This document shows, piece after piece, positions 30,881 to 41,614 of a stretch of DNA of 64,000 bases (the stretch's first letter is position 1; each line of letters begins with the position of its first letter). This DNA is from Forficula auricularia. Lineage: Eukaryota > Arthropoda > Insecta > Dermaptera > Forficulidae. The stretch lies in contig JALMQS010000828.1 of assembly GCA_024734495.1 (NCBI GenBank), positions 2,157,101 to 2,221,100 of the forward strand, written 5' to 3'. The notes beneath the pieces were generated by a model. It was given only the letters and a program-made list of their open reading frames with translations. It was not told the origin of the DNA and did no database searches. A program made the translations under genes and the position numbers.

Positions 30881-32031
30881 GACAAAATGATTATTTTATT
30901 TCATAAGTCTATTGAATTACTTGTACTCAAACGCTCCATGGATTTCTTAATGGAAATAACTCCGATTTTAAGATTTTCTCAAACCTTCTTTCTCTGGCCT
31001 ATTTCAATAGATTCGACCAATAGACATGTTGAAGTTTCGATCATTCGAATCATTTTTGGTTTCATTCTCCTTTTATTCATATCAATTGCTCAATTTGGCT
31101 TTATTGGAGTTCTATCTGATTATGATTCGAGTATTCTTATGAATTTTACAAATATTATAGAAAATATTTTCAATATTCAAGGTCTATTGATATCATATTC
31201 AGCATTTTTATGGAAATCTCGTGATATCTGTAGTTTACTTAACAAATTAATTTCTCTTCCCGATCAAATAAAAATATCTACCAAAAATTGGATCACGATA
31301 TTTCGTATTTGTTATATTTATATTATTTTTAATATTACTTTAGTAGTGGTAATTATTACTTTAGACTTAACATATAAAATGAAGGTTGACAATACCGTTT
31401 GTTGTGAATTTTGGAATATTTTGGATTATTTTCTTTTTGGCTTCAATGAAATAATTTTTATTTCATAGCTGTTACACTTTACAATCCTCCTCGGAATTCT
31501 TCAGAAGTTAATGAGCAATATCAATGAGGCTTTGTCGAACCCCATTGGATTGCAAATCGTTCGCTATCTTTCCAGGAAACATTTTCTCCTCTCCAAATTG
31601 ATTGATCAATTGAATAATATATTTTCTTTAATTCTTCTGCATGTTTTGACTTGTGGATTTATTGTAATTACGACTAGTCTCTTCGGACTTATAATGGAAG
31701 TCGCAAATCAAAGTGTATTTACGATTATAATTTACGCCTCTTGGCTAAGTTTCTATCTTTTGAAGACGTTTCTTATCATCCTTACATGTGGCTCGGTACT
31801 TAAAACTGTAAGTTAAATAATATTTATTATAATATATTTTGGCAGGCCATCGCTATATATAGAATGTGGCACCCTTATACATAGATTTTCCAAAAAATAT
31901 AGTGTCTCAAAATTTGTTGAATTCAAATTTTAAAACGATTTATTCAAAATAATTTAAATTAAAACAAGCTCCAACAAACCCATTGACTTCTCTTCTAAAC
32001 TATTTGGAAAACGAGTCTGAAACTCTTACAC

Positions 32032-32190
32032 CGAGGGGTGAACCGCGATTGGAATTAGGTGTACAAGTCTTTGGAATTATATGGAATTATTTTGAAATTC
32101 ATTAGATAATGTCCCTTCATCTATTGTCTTCCACTAGGAAATGAAACTGGAAGTAGATGTACAAGATATTAGTTCGCGGTTTACCCCTCG
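32032..32190. mobile_element. MITE family B, copy 2
   Basis: CGAGGGGTGAACCGCGATTG at the left, TTCGCGGTTTACCCCTCG at the right; flanks TCTTACAC and TCTTACAT (7/8). Sits in intron 1 of the gustatory receptor. Confidence 0.8.
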
Positions 32191-32221
32191 TCTTACATAT
32201 TTTTATTTAAGGGTGACATTG

Positions 32222-32481
32222 ACGAAGTTAGGAAGTTTCCTAGGGGGTGGGGCCAGCCCGCCAGCTGATTAGCCGCAACAAGGTTTCAATTTCGGTAATC
32301 CGATTAGAGATCAACTAACTTTTTAGTAGAAAAGTCAAATTTTGAAAGTAACAAAATAATTTAATAATAAATACATAAGTGATGTCTCGTAATAATGGAG
32401 TTTCGATTTTTATAGGGGTGGGGGGGGTGTTGAGTTTTGTAGGGGGCACTTCCACCCTTGCCCATTCCCTAACTACGCCCA
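32222..32481. mobile_element. MITE family C, copy 1
   Basis: Imperfect ends ACGAAGTTAGGAAGT and CCCTAACTACGCCC; interior CAAGGTTTCAATTTCGGTAA and ATAATGGAGTTTCGAT recur at 35713-35970. A G-run lies near the right end in both copies. Confidence 0.65.
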
Positions 32482-32482
32482 T

Positions 32483-32700
32483 ATGAAGGGGGACTCCACT
32501 GATCTGAAGATTTTTCCACCCCGCACATGTAATGTCCGAGTTCCCTGTGCTCTAGCGACTGATCTGTTCTTAGAAATAAATATAGAAACCAGTGAATATA
32601 TTGAGTTGAGAAAAATCAAACGTGTGCGTCCAGGGGACTCCGTCAGGAACGAAGTTCCTTACGTTATTTAAAAAATATTAGAGTTAATAAAATAAGGACA
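32483..32700. repeat. Repeat ending in hairpin GGAACGAAGTTCC
   Basis: The terminal GTCAGGAACGAAGTTCCTTA (32640-32659) shares its hairpin and CTTA end with 57549 and, inverted, 58431. An unclassified small element family. Confidence 0.4.
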
Positions 32701-33145
32701 AAAATTTTATCCCCTTTAAAAAATCAGACCCTATAAATACTGGCTATTATTAATAATTGTATAACTCGATTATTTTCTTGAATATATTAAATATTGAAAA
32801 TCAAAAGGTGTATAAATTTACTATCTTTATTTTTTAAAGTTAGAATTATTAAAATAACGCTATTTGAAATTAATATTATTTAAAGATTTTATATTATCTA
32901 ATTAAAATAAATCAATAACTACTTTCTGATTAAAATGGCAATTTTTTTTTAGTTTTTTTTATTTAAATCCAAAATCCTAAATAAAAAAAACTAAAAAAAT
33001 ATTCCATTTTAATCATAAAGTAGTTATATTTATTTAGATTAGATAATGTAAAATTTTTAAATAATATTAATTTCATATAGTTATTTAAATAATTCTCAAC
33101 TTTAAAAACTAAAGATATTAATTTTATAAACAATTTGATTTTCAA

Positions 33146-33929
33146 TCTATATATATAAAATTAAGGTTTTGTCTGTACATTGCTCCAAATTGCACACGTT
33201 TCAAGCAAAGTTATGAACGAAAACACTCTCAACAAAATTCCTGTCTGTCTGTATCAGATGTCTTCTAACTTACGTTTTTAGCTATATAACGTTTTGATAT
33301 TTTGACCGCAGAAGGGGTTTGAGAGCTCGCACGAATGAAAATTATCAAATAACTCCTAAACTATTAACCCTACGGCAAATTTTATGATAAACAAAGTTGT
33401 AGGGGATATGATTTCTGACGACTTTTGTTTAAAAAAATTTCCCCAAAAAACCACCCAAAAAGGGGGAGGGTGAAAAAATGTAAATTCTTGCCTTTGGAGT
33501 AAACTCAACCAAATTTTGTATACATAATCTCTGGGCTACTAACTAACCACCCAAAATGAGGGGGAAGGGTCAAAAAATGAAAATTATTTCTTTTGGGCCA
33601 AACTCAACCAAATTTTGTATACATAATCTGTGGGTCACTAGAGGCTAGAAATGCAAAAACTGGGTGCGGAGGGTGGGTGCGGGGGTGGGGTGAGGAGTGA
33701 GGAGGAGTATGGTGGGGGTGCAGGGGGTGGTGCGGGGTGGGGTCAGGGGGCTAGGCGGGGGTGTGGTGCGCAGAGTTGGAGGTCACGGGATGGGGTCCTG
33801 GGTGGGTGGGGTGCGAATGGTGGTGTGGAGGCGGAGGTTGGGAACGGGTGCATGGTGCGGGGGTTGGGGGTCCTGGGTGGGTTTAGGGGGGGGTGGCAGG
33901 GGCCGCCGAAGGCGAGGCCTTGCAGCTAG
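33146..33929 (+). mobile_element. Non-autonomous Helitron
   Basis: 5' end TCTATATATATAAAATT preceded by A (33145), and 3' end CTAG (33926-33929) followed by T, i.e. insertion between A and T. Eleven or so bases before CTAG is the hairpin CGCC-GAA-GGCG. These are the Helitron hallmarks. The interior carries two family A minisatellite units in reverse orientation (33480-33650), then a strongly G-rich tract (33650-33900). The long open frames in that tract reflect base composition. 784 bases, no Rep/helicase. Confidence 0.75.
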
Positions 33930-34270
33930 TATTTAATATATTCAAGAAAATAATGGAGTTCCATTGAGTCAGGTCGCCTGGAGTGGGCATTTCCGTTACG
34001 TGACGATTTCTGCCAGTTAGCTCATACCGCAACCTCTGTAAAAGAAATTTGTTCCAAAAATTTAATTCTTTCTAAATTCTAACACTACTTTGAGGTTCTA
34101 TAAAAAGATTAATATTAGATCAAGTAGTGGATTTAATTTTATTTTATTTATTGGTCCAGTATAAAACCACTGGCCAATTTTCTCAGGGCTCTAATATTGG
34201 AAAGTTTCTACGTCTAAGTAGATATTCCGCTACTTTTATCATTTTCATTCATCTCACTGTATACTCACTC

Positions 34271-34330
34271 CCAATTAACTGAAGATGGTCAAATAAATTC
34301 AGGCCGAAACGTTTTATTCAGGCTGTTTTA
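34271..34330 (+). ncRNA. Hammerhead-like motif, UUU-type site
   Basis: CTGAAGA (34279-34285), then TGGTC ... GGCC forming stem II (with one U-G), GAAA, then CGTT. The core is intact but the cleavage position is U instead of C and stem I is weak (AATTAA against TTATT). It belongs to the family at 37001-37145. Functional status uncertain. Confidence 0.4.
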
Positions 34331-34589
34331 TTGAACCCAGCGCATCCAACTTTGGATGATACCTCCTCCTTCATCTAATACATCTCACTCTTCTTTAGTT
34401 TTTTTTACCTGTCCTAAACACTAGGTATTAACTTGAACACTCACGTAAATCGAACATAACCGACATTCAACAGCAATTAGAAAACGAAAAAACACCCTCA
34501 TAGGCTTACATCAATAAATCAAACGCCCCCCGACCTCAAATTTCCTAACTAAAACACTTCATTCTATAATTCGAACAAAAGGAAAGACA

Positions 34590-34925
34590 GTTTATATTAG
34601 GTGGGACATTCCCAGTAGGTGTTTAACGAATTTTGAATCCAAAGTATTTGATGACTTATGGCGCCATAGCAATCTCCTGGAAGAATTTGGGTCTTCAGAA
34701 ATATAAACATTCTAAGGTGACATTTCAAAGTCTACAACAAGAACTGGTTTAAATATTCACGGTACAGTTCCCCCTCACACAAATTATTAATTGTCCCACA
34801 AGAGTTCCTGGCAAACCTAATGAAAAATCTATTCTTCTCGATCTCTTCAATAAAATTCTCCCCCTTCATCACATGAGGTTAAAATTCAGCCCTTTTAGGC
34901 AATTCAAATCACAAATTAATTAAAT
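34590..34925 (+). pseudogene. LINE endonuclease fragment
   Basis: The segment matches the element at 60650-61110 with many deletions: GACATTCCCAGTAGGTGTTT, AATTTGGGTCTTCAGAAATAT, CACACAAATTATTAATTG, GCAAACCTAATGAAAAATCT, TTCTTCTCGATCTCTTCA. It is a decayed part of the endonuclease domain of the same non-LTR family. Confidence 0.7.
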
Positions 34926-35403
34926 TAAAAGGTGTACATGCACACCATGACAGCGCGAAATGAAGATACGCTGTCTTATTTTTTTATAGTATGAGTACCT
35001 TGAAAAATTTAATAAAAGTTTGATTTATTTTCAGGTTTATATTACGAAACAAAGAATTAATAACCTAGTGATGAGCAAAAACGGTCCAGAAACTATCACA
35101 GAAGTAAGAAGATGTTTTTAATTATTTATACAAGAAAATAAAAAAAGTTTAGAAAATTTGAAATCAAAGATGGAGAAAAAATTTTAACGGCTTTGAATTA
35201 CCTATATCAAATTTAGTCCAAAAATAAATAAAAAATTCAATAAAAGATCAAAAATAAATTTTCGATTTCTGTAAAGAAAAAAAGTTCGAAGGGGAAAAAA
35301 ATATACATAAAAGTCAAAACTTATAAATAATACTATATTTAGCTCTTATATATTTGAAGTATTTTTTTTTTTTTTTGAGAAACGGACTGTAATTTCAATG
35401 GAC

Positions 35404-35575
35404 GATAAAATTAATTGATGGAAGTCAGCTCAAGAATAATAAAAAATAAAATTCCGAATAAAATAAATTTATTAGAACGTCATTTTCACTCTCTTAAAAA
35501 CCTTTAAAGTCCAATAAATTAATTTTATTCGGAATTTTATTTTTCATTATTCTTGGGCTGCCTTCCATCATTTCT
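35404..35575. repeat. Small inverted repeat (foldback)
   Basis: ATGGAAG-CAGC-CAAGAATAAT at the left and ATTATTCTTGGGCTGCCTTCCAT at the right; arms of about 60 bases also share AAAATTCCGAATAAAAT. The GGAAGGCAGCCC end is also found at the retrozyme-like cluster (51345, 52370), linking the two families. Confidence 0.65.
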
Positions 35576-35712
35576 CTATTTAGTTCTAATACTTAATAGG
35601 TAGAGCTTAGATTCGAAAATAAAAGTGTAATTCTAAGGATGAGAAATTCACTGATCCTTCCTATAATCTAAAGCAGGTGTCGGCAATCTATATTTAGATA
35701 AGGGATATATTC

Positions 35713-35970
35713 TATGGCGTAGTTAGGGAGTTTTATTAGGTGGGCAGCCAGGCAGCTCATTAGCCATCACAAGGTTTCAATTTCGGTAATCCGATTAGAG
35801 ATCAAATAATTTTTTAGTAGAATATACAAATTTTGGAAGTAATGAAATAATTTAATGACAAATACATAAGTGATGCCACGAATAATGGAGTTTCGATTCT
35901 TTCGTGTGGGGGGGGGGAGCAATGAGTTTTGTAGAGTCACTGCCTCTCTTGAGGCCCCTAACTAAGCGCA
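35713..35970. mobile_element. MITE family C, copy 2
   Basis: ATGGCGTAGTTAGGGAG at the left, CCCCTAACTAAGCGCAT at the right; the interior matches copy 1. In the 11-kb intron of the gustatory receptor. Confidence 0.65.
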
Positions 35971-36409
35971 TGCCTATTATATAAATTTGTGTACATCAAA
36001 GGGTTAGGTAGTAATGTTGAAAGTTATATAAATACAGCTTTAGCGGCCTAGATATTCTACATATTAAAAAACTAATGAAGAAACATTTTGATATTTTAAT
36101 TTCCTAAAAGGAAGTTCATTATCTATAATTAGCTCTGGTAACTATTTAAGTAGCTAGAGAAAATTAAAATTTCAAAATTAAATAATTTTTTTCTATCAAA
36201 AGTAAACATTATTTTACAAAAATAAAAGCGGTTTTAGGTGAAAATTTTTATTGAAATCCGTGTCATCAACCAAATTCCATAGTTCTTTTATTAAGAAAAT
36301 TACCTGCCCAATTAATTGTGCTTGAATTTTTATATTGAAAATATTTGCATTCCCATACCTCGTAAACTATTTATTTTAGATATTTCACTCATATTAACTT
36401 TTCTGTTGG

Positions 36410-36581
36410 GGGGGGGTCAGATAGGCTAGGCGGTAGCGTGACAGCGAGCTAACCAGGGGACCCGGGTTCGAATCCGACCCCCGGGGGGTAGAGACAAATT
36501 AAAAAAAAAAATATAACTAGTATCGTAATTAGGCTTATGGCTAGAAGGGTCGAAAAGCCAAAAAAAAAAAAAAAAAAAAAA
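36410..36581 (+). mobile_element. tRNA-derived SINE
   Basis: The head has an A-box-like GGCGGTAGCGTGACAGC and a clear B box GGGTTCGAATCC with complementary arms (GGGTC/GACCC). The body GCTTATGGCTAGAAGGG-TCGAAAAGCC is followed by a poly(A) tail of over 20. Flanked by CTTTTCTGTTGG and CTTTCTGTTGG, an 11-12 base target duplication. A truncated relative is at 57390. Confidence 0.85.
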
Positions 36582-37000
36582 ACTTTCTGTTGGAAATTAA
36601 ATCTTCTTTAAATATTTTTCTAATTAATATATTAAGTGAATATATATCAAAGAGAGTTATTTTTGATAGCGACATTTTTAAACAAGATATATATATATAT
36701 ATATATATATCAGATATTATTATTACTTAATATCTGACAAAAATTACCTGCATTTGATTTTCGAGTGAATCAAATGTAGGAAACTCATGATTAAATCTTC
36801 TTTAATAAAGACCATTAAGCTAAATTATATAGCTAGTAAAATTTTCAAACAAAGATATCCTTCGTAATGCTTCTTTGCTTAGACGAAATTAAAACACAAA
36901 ATACTAATGCTCTATTCTTTCTTACCTTATAATAATATTTAAAACGAAATTATATTAGATGAAGGAGGAGGTATCAGTCAAAGATGGAATCACTAGGTTC

Positions 37001-37062
37001 AATAAAACACCTTTAACAAAACGTTTCGGCCTGAATTTATTTGGCCATCTTCAGTTAATTAG
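37001..37062 (-). ncRNA. Hammerhead-like motif
   Basis: Minus strand: CTGAAGA, stem II GGCC/GGCC around 11 bases, GAAA, CGTT. Core intact; position 17 is U; stem I AT-rich with internal mismatches. Mirror of 37090-37150. Confidence 0.4.
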
Positions 37063-37089
37063 GAGTTATACACAAAATGCGGTATAACT

Positions 37090-37150
37090 CCTAATTAACT
37101 GAAGATGGCCAAATAAATTCAGGCCGAAACGTTTTATTAAAGGTGTTTTA
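37090..37150 (+). ncRNA. Hammerhead-like motif
   Basis: CTGAAGA (37099-37105), GGCC/GGCC stem II, GAAA (37126-37129), CGTT. Stem III would be the self-complementary ACGT, which can only form between two molecules. Same reservations as its mirror copy. Confidence 0.4.
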
Positions 37151-38094
37151 TTGAACCCAGTGATTCCATTTTTGGCTGATACCTCCTCCTTCATCTAATA
37201 CAGTTTCATCAAAGGCACGAACTCTAACAATATTTAAAACGAAATTTTCAAACGTTTTCTTATGTTTTATATGGCCCATTTAATTAAAAAACTTTTGCGT
37301 TTGATTCAAATTCTTCTCCAACTCCCTACGATCCTTATTAAAAGATTTGACTATGAATGCAAACAATGAAATATGTTTTCTAATGTATTTGGTGTTTTAT
37401 TAATGAAATATTGTGTTAAATCTAAATATACATTTAGATTATTAAATTATAACTTCGACATCAAAGAACATGGAGGACTACTGGTTGTCGACTCCTGCTA
37501 TAGAGCAGAAGAGGAGTTAGAAGATTATTACTAAAGACTACAAAATAAAATAGAAATATTCCAAATTTATTAATTGTTGAAAGTTAATTCAAATATAGTT
37601 TAAAGACAATTTATAATATAATGAAATTAATAAACAACATTATTTTCAGTTAAACTTATTTTTGACTCGTCTACTTCATTATAAAGTTGGATTTAGTGCT
37701 TGTGGATTTTTTAAAATTGATTTTAATTTAATTTTAAGGTAATGAAATTATAATATAATTATCAGTTGTAATTTTTTGGAGACGGGCTCATATATATTCA
37801 CATCTCAGGATTGGATGAAGGCAGTCCGGAAATAACCAACAGACCACTTCCAACAAATAATATTTATTGGAAATATTTTTCCTAATAATATTGTTTTGAA
37901 ATCGACGTTTCGGACGATTTTCCCTCCTTCCTCATGATTCAAAAGGCTCAATGAAGGAAGCACCTAGTACTCTTCCATCTCGTCTCCTCAATAATAAGGG
38001 AAAAATATTTCCAATAAATAACTTATGAGGAGAATTTTCTAGGTTAAGTTTCACAAAAAGGAAATATATTAAAACAAATGTATGTTTTTTTGAG

Positions 38095-38148
38095 TTTGAT
38101 TAGCTCGATATATATTTCGGGTTACTAGCCCATCTTCAGGAGTTCAAA
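38095..38148 (-). ncRNA. Hammerhead ribozyme candidate (left arm)
   Basis: Exact inverted copy of 39130-39183; see that entry for the pairing. Confidence 0.6.
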
Positions 38149-38370
38149 TAAAAACTGAATACAAATTTGTAAAAACGTTTAACAAGTAAAATTTTTTGAG
38201 AGAGAAGAGTACATTCAGAAAGTTACATCAACAAACAGAAGTTAAAGTACGTTCAGAAATTACTTTCAATCTTTTTCTTAAAAATTAATAAATTGTTATT
38301 ATTTAAATTAGAAACAGAAACAAAAACATAAACAAAGAACAAAATACAAACACAAATTATGTAATCAAAG

Positions 38371-38621
38371 TTAAGAGCCGATTTTTAATTTATTAATTTT
38401 AGCCAAATTAGAATCAATGATTATATCTTTGTCAAAGTCCAATTGATTATTGAGAATACTGGATTTATTCAGAAGGGCCAATTTAATCTCTGTTGATTCT
38501 AGAAGAAGAAGTCTGGGACCACTTCTTTCAAAATGAATTGGGGTAGGATTAGAAGTGGAGGCAATATGATTTTCCGAATGTAAATGAAGAGCGAAAGCAG
38601 AGGTAGAATCTGAATTAATTA
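38371..38621 (-). pseudogene. Penelope-like element C-terminal fragment (left arm)
   Basis: Inverted duplicate of the frame at 38651-38908, with the stop at 38371-38373. Only the last 80 or so codons are present. Confidence 0.5.
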
Positions 38622-38650
38622 ATTAAATTAAATTAATTGTCCTTAACAGA

Positions 38651-38908
38651 TCAGATGATATTAATTCAGATTCTACCTCTGCTTTCGCTCTTCATTTACA
38701 TTCGGAAAATCATATTGCCTCCACTTCTAATCCTACCCCAATTCATTTTGAAAGAAGTGGTCCCAGACTTCTTCTTCTAGAATCAACAGAGATTAAATTG
38801 GCCCTTCTGAATAAATCCAGTATTCTCAATAATCAATTGGACTTTGACAAAGATATAATCATTGATTCTAATTTGGCTAAAATTAATAAATTAAAAATCG
38901 GCTCTTAA
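38651..38908 (+). pseudogene. Penelope-like element C-terminal fragment (right arm)
   Basis: 85 codons open to the TAA at 38906-38908. The pattern SAFALHLHSENH ... HFERSGPRLLLLESTEIKLAL fits the end of the GIY-YIG endonuclease domain of Penelope-like elements: a His-rich segment, then an Arg and an R-x-x-x-E-type helix. The rest of the protein (RT and most of the endonuclease) is missing, as expected for a 5'-truncated copy. The hammerhead follows 220 bases downstream. Family assignment rests on a short motif and on the ribozyme. Confidence 0.5.
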
Positions 38909-39129
38909 CTTTGATTACATAATTTGTGTTTGTATTTTGTTCTTTGTTTATGTTTTTGTTTCTGTTTCTAATTTAAATAATAACAATTTATTAATTTTTA
39001 AGAAAAAGATTGAAAGTAATTTCTGAACGTACTTTAACTTCTGTTTGTTGATGTAACTTTCTGAATGTACTCTTCTCTCTCAAAAAATTTTACTTGTTAA
39101 ACGTTTTTACAAATTTGTATTCAGTTTTT

Positions 39130-39183
39130 ATTTGAACTCCTGAAGATGGGCTAGTAACCCGAAATATATATCGAGCTAATCAA
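39130..39183 (+). ncRNA. Hammerhead ribozyme candidate (right arm)
   Basis: Core CTGAAGA (39139-39145) and GAAA (39160-39163) intact. Stem II GGG/CCC (39147-39149, 39157-39159) with a 7-base loop and one extra T before it. Stem III is the self-complementary ATATATAT (39163-39170). Cleavage triplet ATC ends at 39171. Stem I CTC/GAG plus outer TTTG/CAAA separated by an internal loop AA/CTAAT, the arrangement typical of type I hammerheads whose stem I loop touches loop II. Short self-complementary stem III implies action as a dimer, as known for Penelope-associated hammerheads. Confidence 0.65.
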
Positions 39184-39529
39184 ACTCAAAAAAACATACA
39201 TTTGTTTTAATATATTTCCTTTTTGTGAAACTTAACCTAGAAAAATTCTCCTCATAAGTTATTTATAATGTTTCACCTAGAACCGACACCTAAATCCTTA
39301 AAAATTATTTCCAATAAATATTATTTGTTGAAAGTATTCTTGTTTATTTCCGGACTCCTTTCATCCAATCCTGAGATATAATATAATTATGTTTCTATCA
39401 TTGGTCTACTAGTTAATCTAAAGAATAAAATAAACCTAAATTTTAAATTCGTACTATTATCATAATTAAAATAATTGAGTTCGAAACGGATGGTTTAAAA
39501 GAATTTGGGAAATCATTTTAGTTTTATAG

Positions 39530-40190
39530 TCCAGTCAAAGAACGGTCACAAAGAGGGTATAGAAAACATTTTAGAGGAGAGAATTTTTTTCTTATGGAAT
39601 GTGTTTGGGCTAGTTAGAAGGTAAAAATACTAAAAGTCCCCAGTCCTAGCTACCGGGTTTAGGGGTGGAACGGGGGTGGAAATGTCCCGTTTTTTGCTTA
39701 TATCTCAAAAACCGTGGGTCGTAGAGAAAAGTTACTCTTAGCAAAATAAAAGGTTATAATATTTGCTACAAGATTAATTCTATTTAATCTTTCTCTATTT
39801 CCTATGGATTTTGGGATATTTGCCTTCAAATATCGTTTATGTATGAAAAAAATAAAATTTCCTATATTTTTCGTCAAACTTTTGTCTCTATTACCTAAGC
39901 CTTTCGATTTACAATAAAAGTCTTCAGAAAAGAAGTTGTAGAGCATTCAATTTCCTTTAAAGTGATATATACATTTATGATTTTATTTTCAAATCGTCTG
40001 GAGTTATAGCAATTTAAAAATTTCACGTCGATTTATACATTTTGTTAGAAAACCCCGCAATAGCCCAGTATATAGAGGGGTTTCAGCTTACATTAATTGC
40101 GGGAAAAGATTTTTCCAAGGATCGTTTGGTATGTTGTGGGTATGGAAATCTAAGTTTGCGACTTCGAAAGTGTGAGAATATAGAATCTCA
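39530..40190. mobile_element. Element family D, copy 1
   Basis: Begins near AGTCCAGTCAAAGAACGG and shares long blocks in inverse orientation with 44320-45360: CTAGCTACCGGGTTTAGGGG-type, TATCTCAAAAACCGTGGG, CCGCAATAGCCCAGTATATA. Non-coding, with short chance frames only. Superfamily not assigned. Confidence 0.6.
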
Positions 40191-41130
40191 AAATTGAGTA
40201 TGTTGGCTACATCTCAATTATTCAATCCTTTATATCTCAATAGTTAGTTTTATCAAATTATCTTTTATTTAATAAAATATTAAACATTTTATTCTGAATA
40301 AAATGACACCTTAATTTCGGAAATCGGTTTACAATTAATCGAGTTATGATGTTTTTTTATTGTCATTATTATACATTAGTCATAGTTAATTAGATGAGAT
40401 GAAATCGGCCATCATCGAATTTTGAATATTTGAATTTAAACTATATTCATTTTTCAATGCTGCCATCTTAGACATCGATTTGTTCAACTCGCTTGTCAAA
40501 TTACTTATGAAAATTCAAACAATTAGTGTTTGGAATCCAGCACCATCTTTTTTTTAATTTACTTAAGAATAACTAACCATAACTAAAACCACCATAACTC
40601 AGCATGTAATTAACCAATTTGCAAAAATAAGGTGTCATATTGTTTATAAATAAATTATTAAAATTTTAGTAAATATAAGATAATTTAAAAAAATAACAAT
40701 TATTGATAAATAAAGAATTAAAAATTGACAGAGCCGCCATTTTAAAAATTTAAACCTGTATTCACTGTAATTTTTCCTTTATTAGAGACAAGTGAAGTGA
40801 AGTGTGCTTACTTAAAATTACTAAAAAAAGATTTTGGGATATACAGATCAAATGAAAGAAACAAGGAAAGTTCGACATTTTTTATTAATTTTAATCCGCA
40901 AATTCGAAAATTAATTGCAAAGAACAATTTTTTTTGTAATACCATGTTATTTGTCGCTTTTAAGCATTACAAGTATTAAATAAAATAAGCCTTATACCTA
41001 TTCATTTTAAAAATGTACTAATTAAAATTGTTTCATTTAATTTTTATTAAACTTGAAAAAATTATTATCTAGTCTTAAAAAAGTTCAAATTTAAAAATCA
41101 GGTGACATAATATTAATTTAAAATAAGATT
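40190..41130. other. Intron sequence, nothing recognised
   Basis: AT-rich part of gustatory receptor intron 2 without a supported repeat or exon. Confidence 0.4.
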
Positions 41131-41149
41131 GAAGTAGTTTTTGGAGACG

Positions 41150-41310
41150 GGCTGATAAGTGAATTGAGTGGATATTGATGAGGCATTCAGGGTTTTGAAG
41201 AAAGAGGGAATATGCCACTGAAACGTAGGTTTTTGAATAAAAAAGATAGTAAAAAATTATCTCTTTTTTTTGAATTTTGGAATGCGTCATCAATATCCAC
41301 TTAATTTAAA
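41150..41310. repeat. Foldback with hammerhead-like core
   Basis: GTGGATATTGATGA-GCATTC and its complement form the arms. Between them (41185-41238, plus) is TTGAAGA, a stem II AGAGG/CCACT with one mismatch, GAAA and CGTA, with stem I closing largely by G-T pairs. The first core base is T, not C, so activity is unlikely. Confidence 0.45.
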
Positions 41311-41614
41311 ATATTGCTCAAAAATTTGATCAACGATTTAGTCAGGGAAATTTATATATATATATATATAATCCAGACACCTTCATCACGAAACACTTTT
41401 GTTTTTTAACTTTTAAAAATTTAATTAAATTTAATGTGATAAATCAATTTGCCTTAATTTTTATATAAGATGAAAAATATTAGATGATAAATCTGCTCAA
41501 AATCCACCATTTAATGGAAATCCTTTTTCAATCTCGTTCCGTTTATTTATTATAAATTTTGCATTTACTCATTTCGATTGAATTACTCTCAAAGCTATTT
41601 ATATTATAGGAGTA

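Larger units (their letters stand above)
36955..37205. repeat. Palindromic pair of hammerhead-bearing retroelement ends
   Basis: Two copies head to head about 37077: outer ends TTAGATGAAGGAGGAGGTAT and its complement, then GGTTCAATAAAACACCTTTAA, then the hammerhead-like motif in each arm (37001-37062 minus, 37090-37150 plus). A related partial copy precedes 34400 and a decayed pair is at 56080-56260. Confidence 0.7.
37783..39375. repeat. Palindrome of about 1.6 kb: two Penelope-like tails head to head
   Basis: From about 38040 to 39240 the two arms are near-identical inverted copies of about 590 bases around a centre near 38628; weaker similarity extends to CTCAGGATTGGATGAAGG (37803) and its complement (39360). 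Each arm encodes the end of a Penelope-like protein reading outward, then a 3' region with an intact hammerhead motif. A decayed hammerhead-like sequence also lies at 37895-37950. The whole unit is in intron 2 of the gustatory receptor. Confidence 0.8.

Noticed and set aside
33651..33936. Two overlapping Gly/Arg-rich open frames
   Set aside because: They lie in the G-rich tract of a Helitron; stops are rare because of composition, and there is no domain or intron structure.
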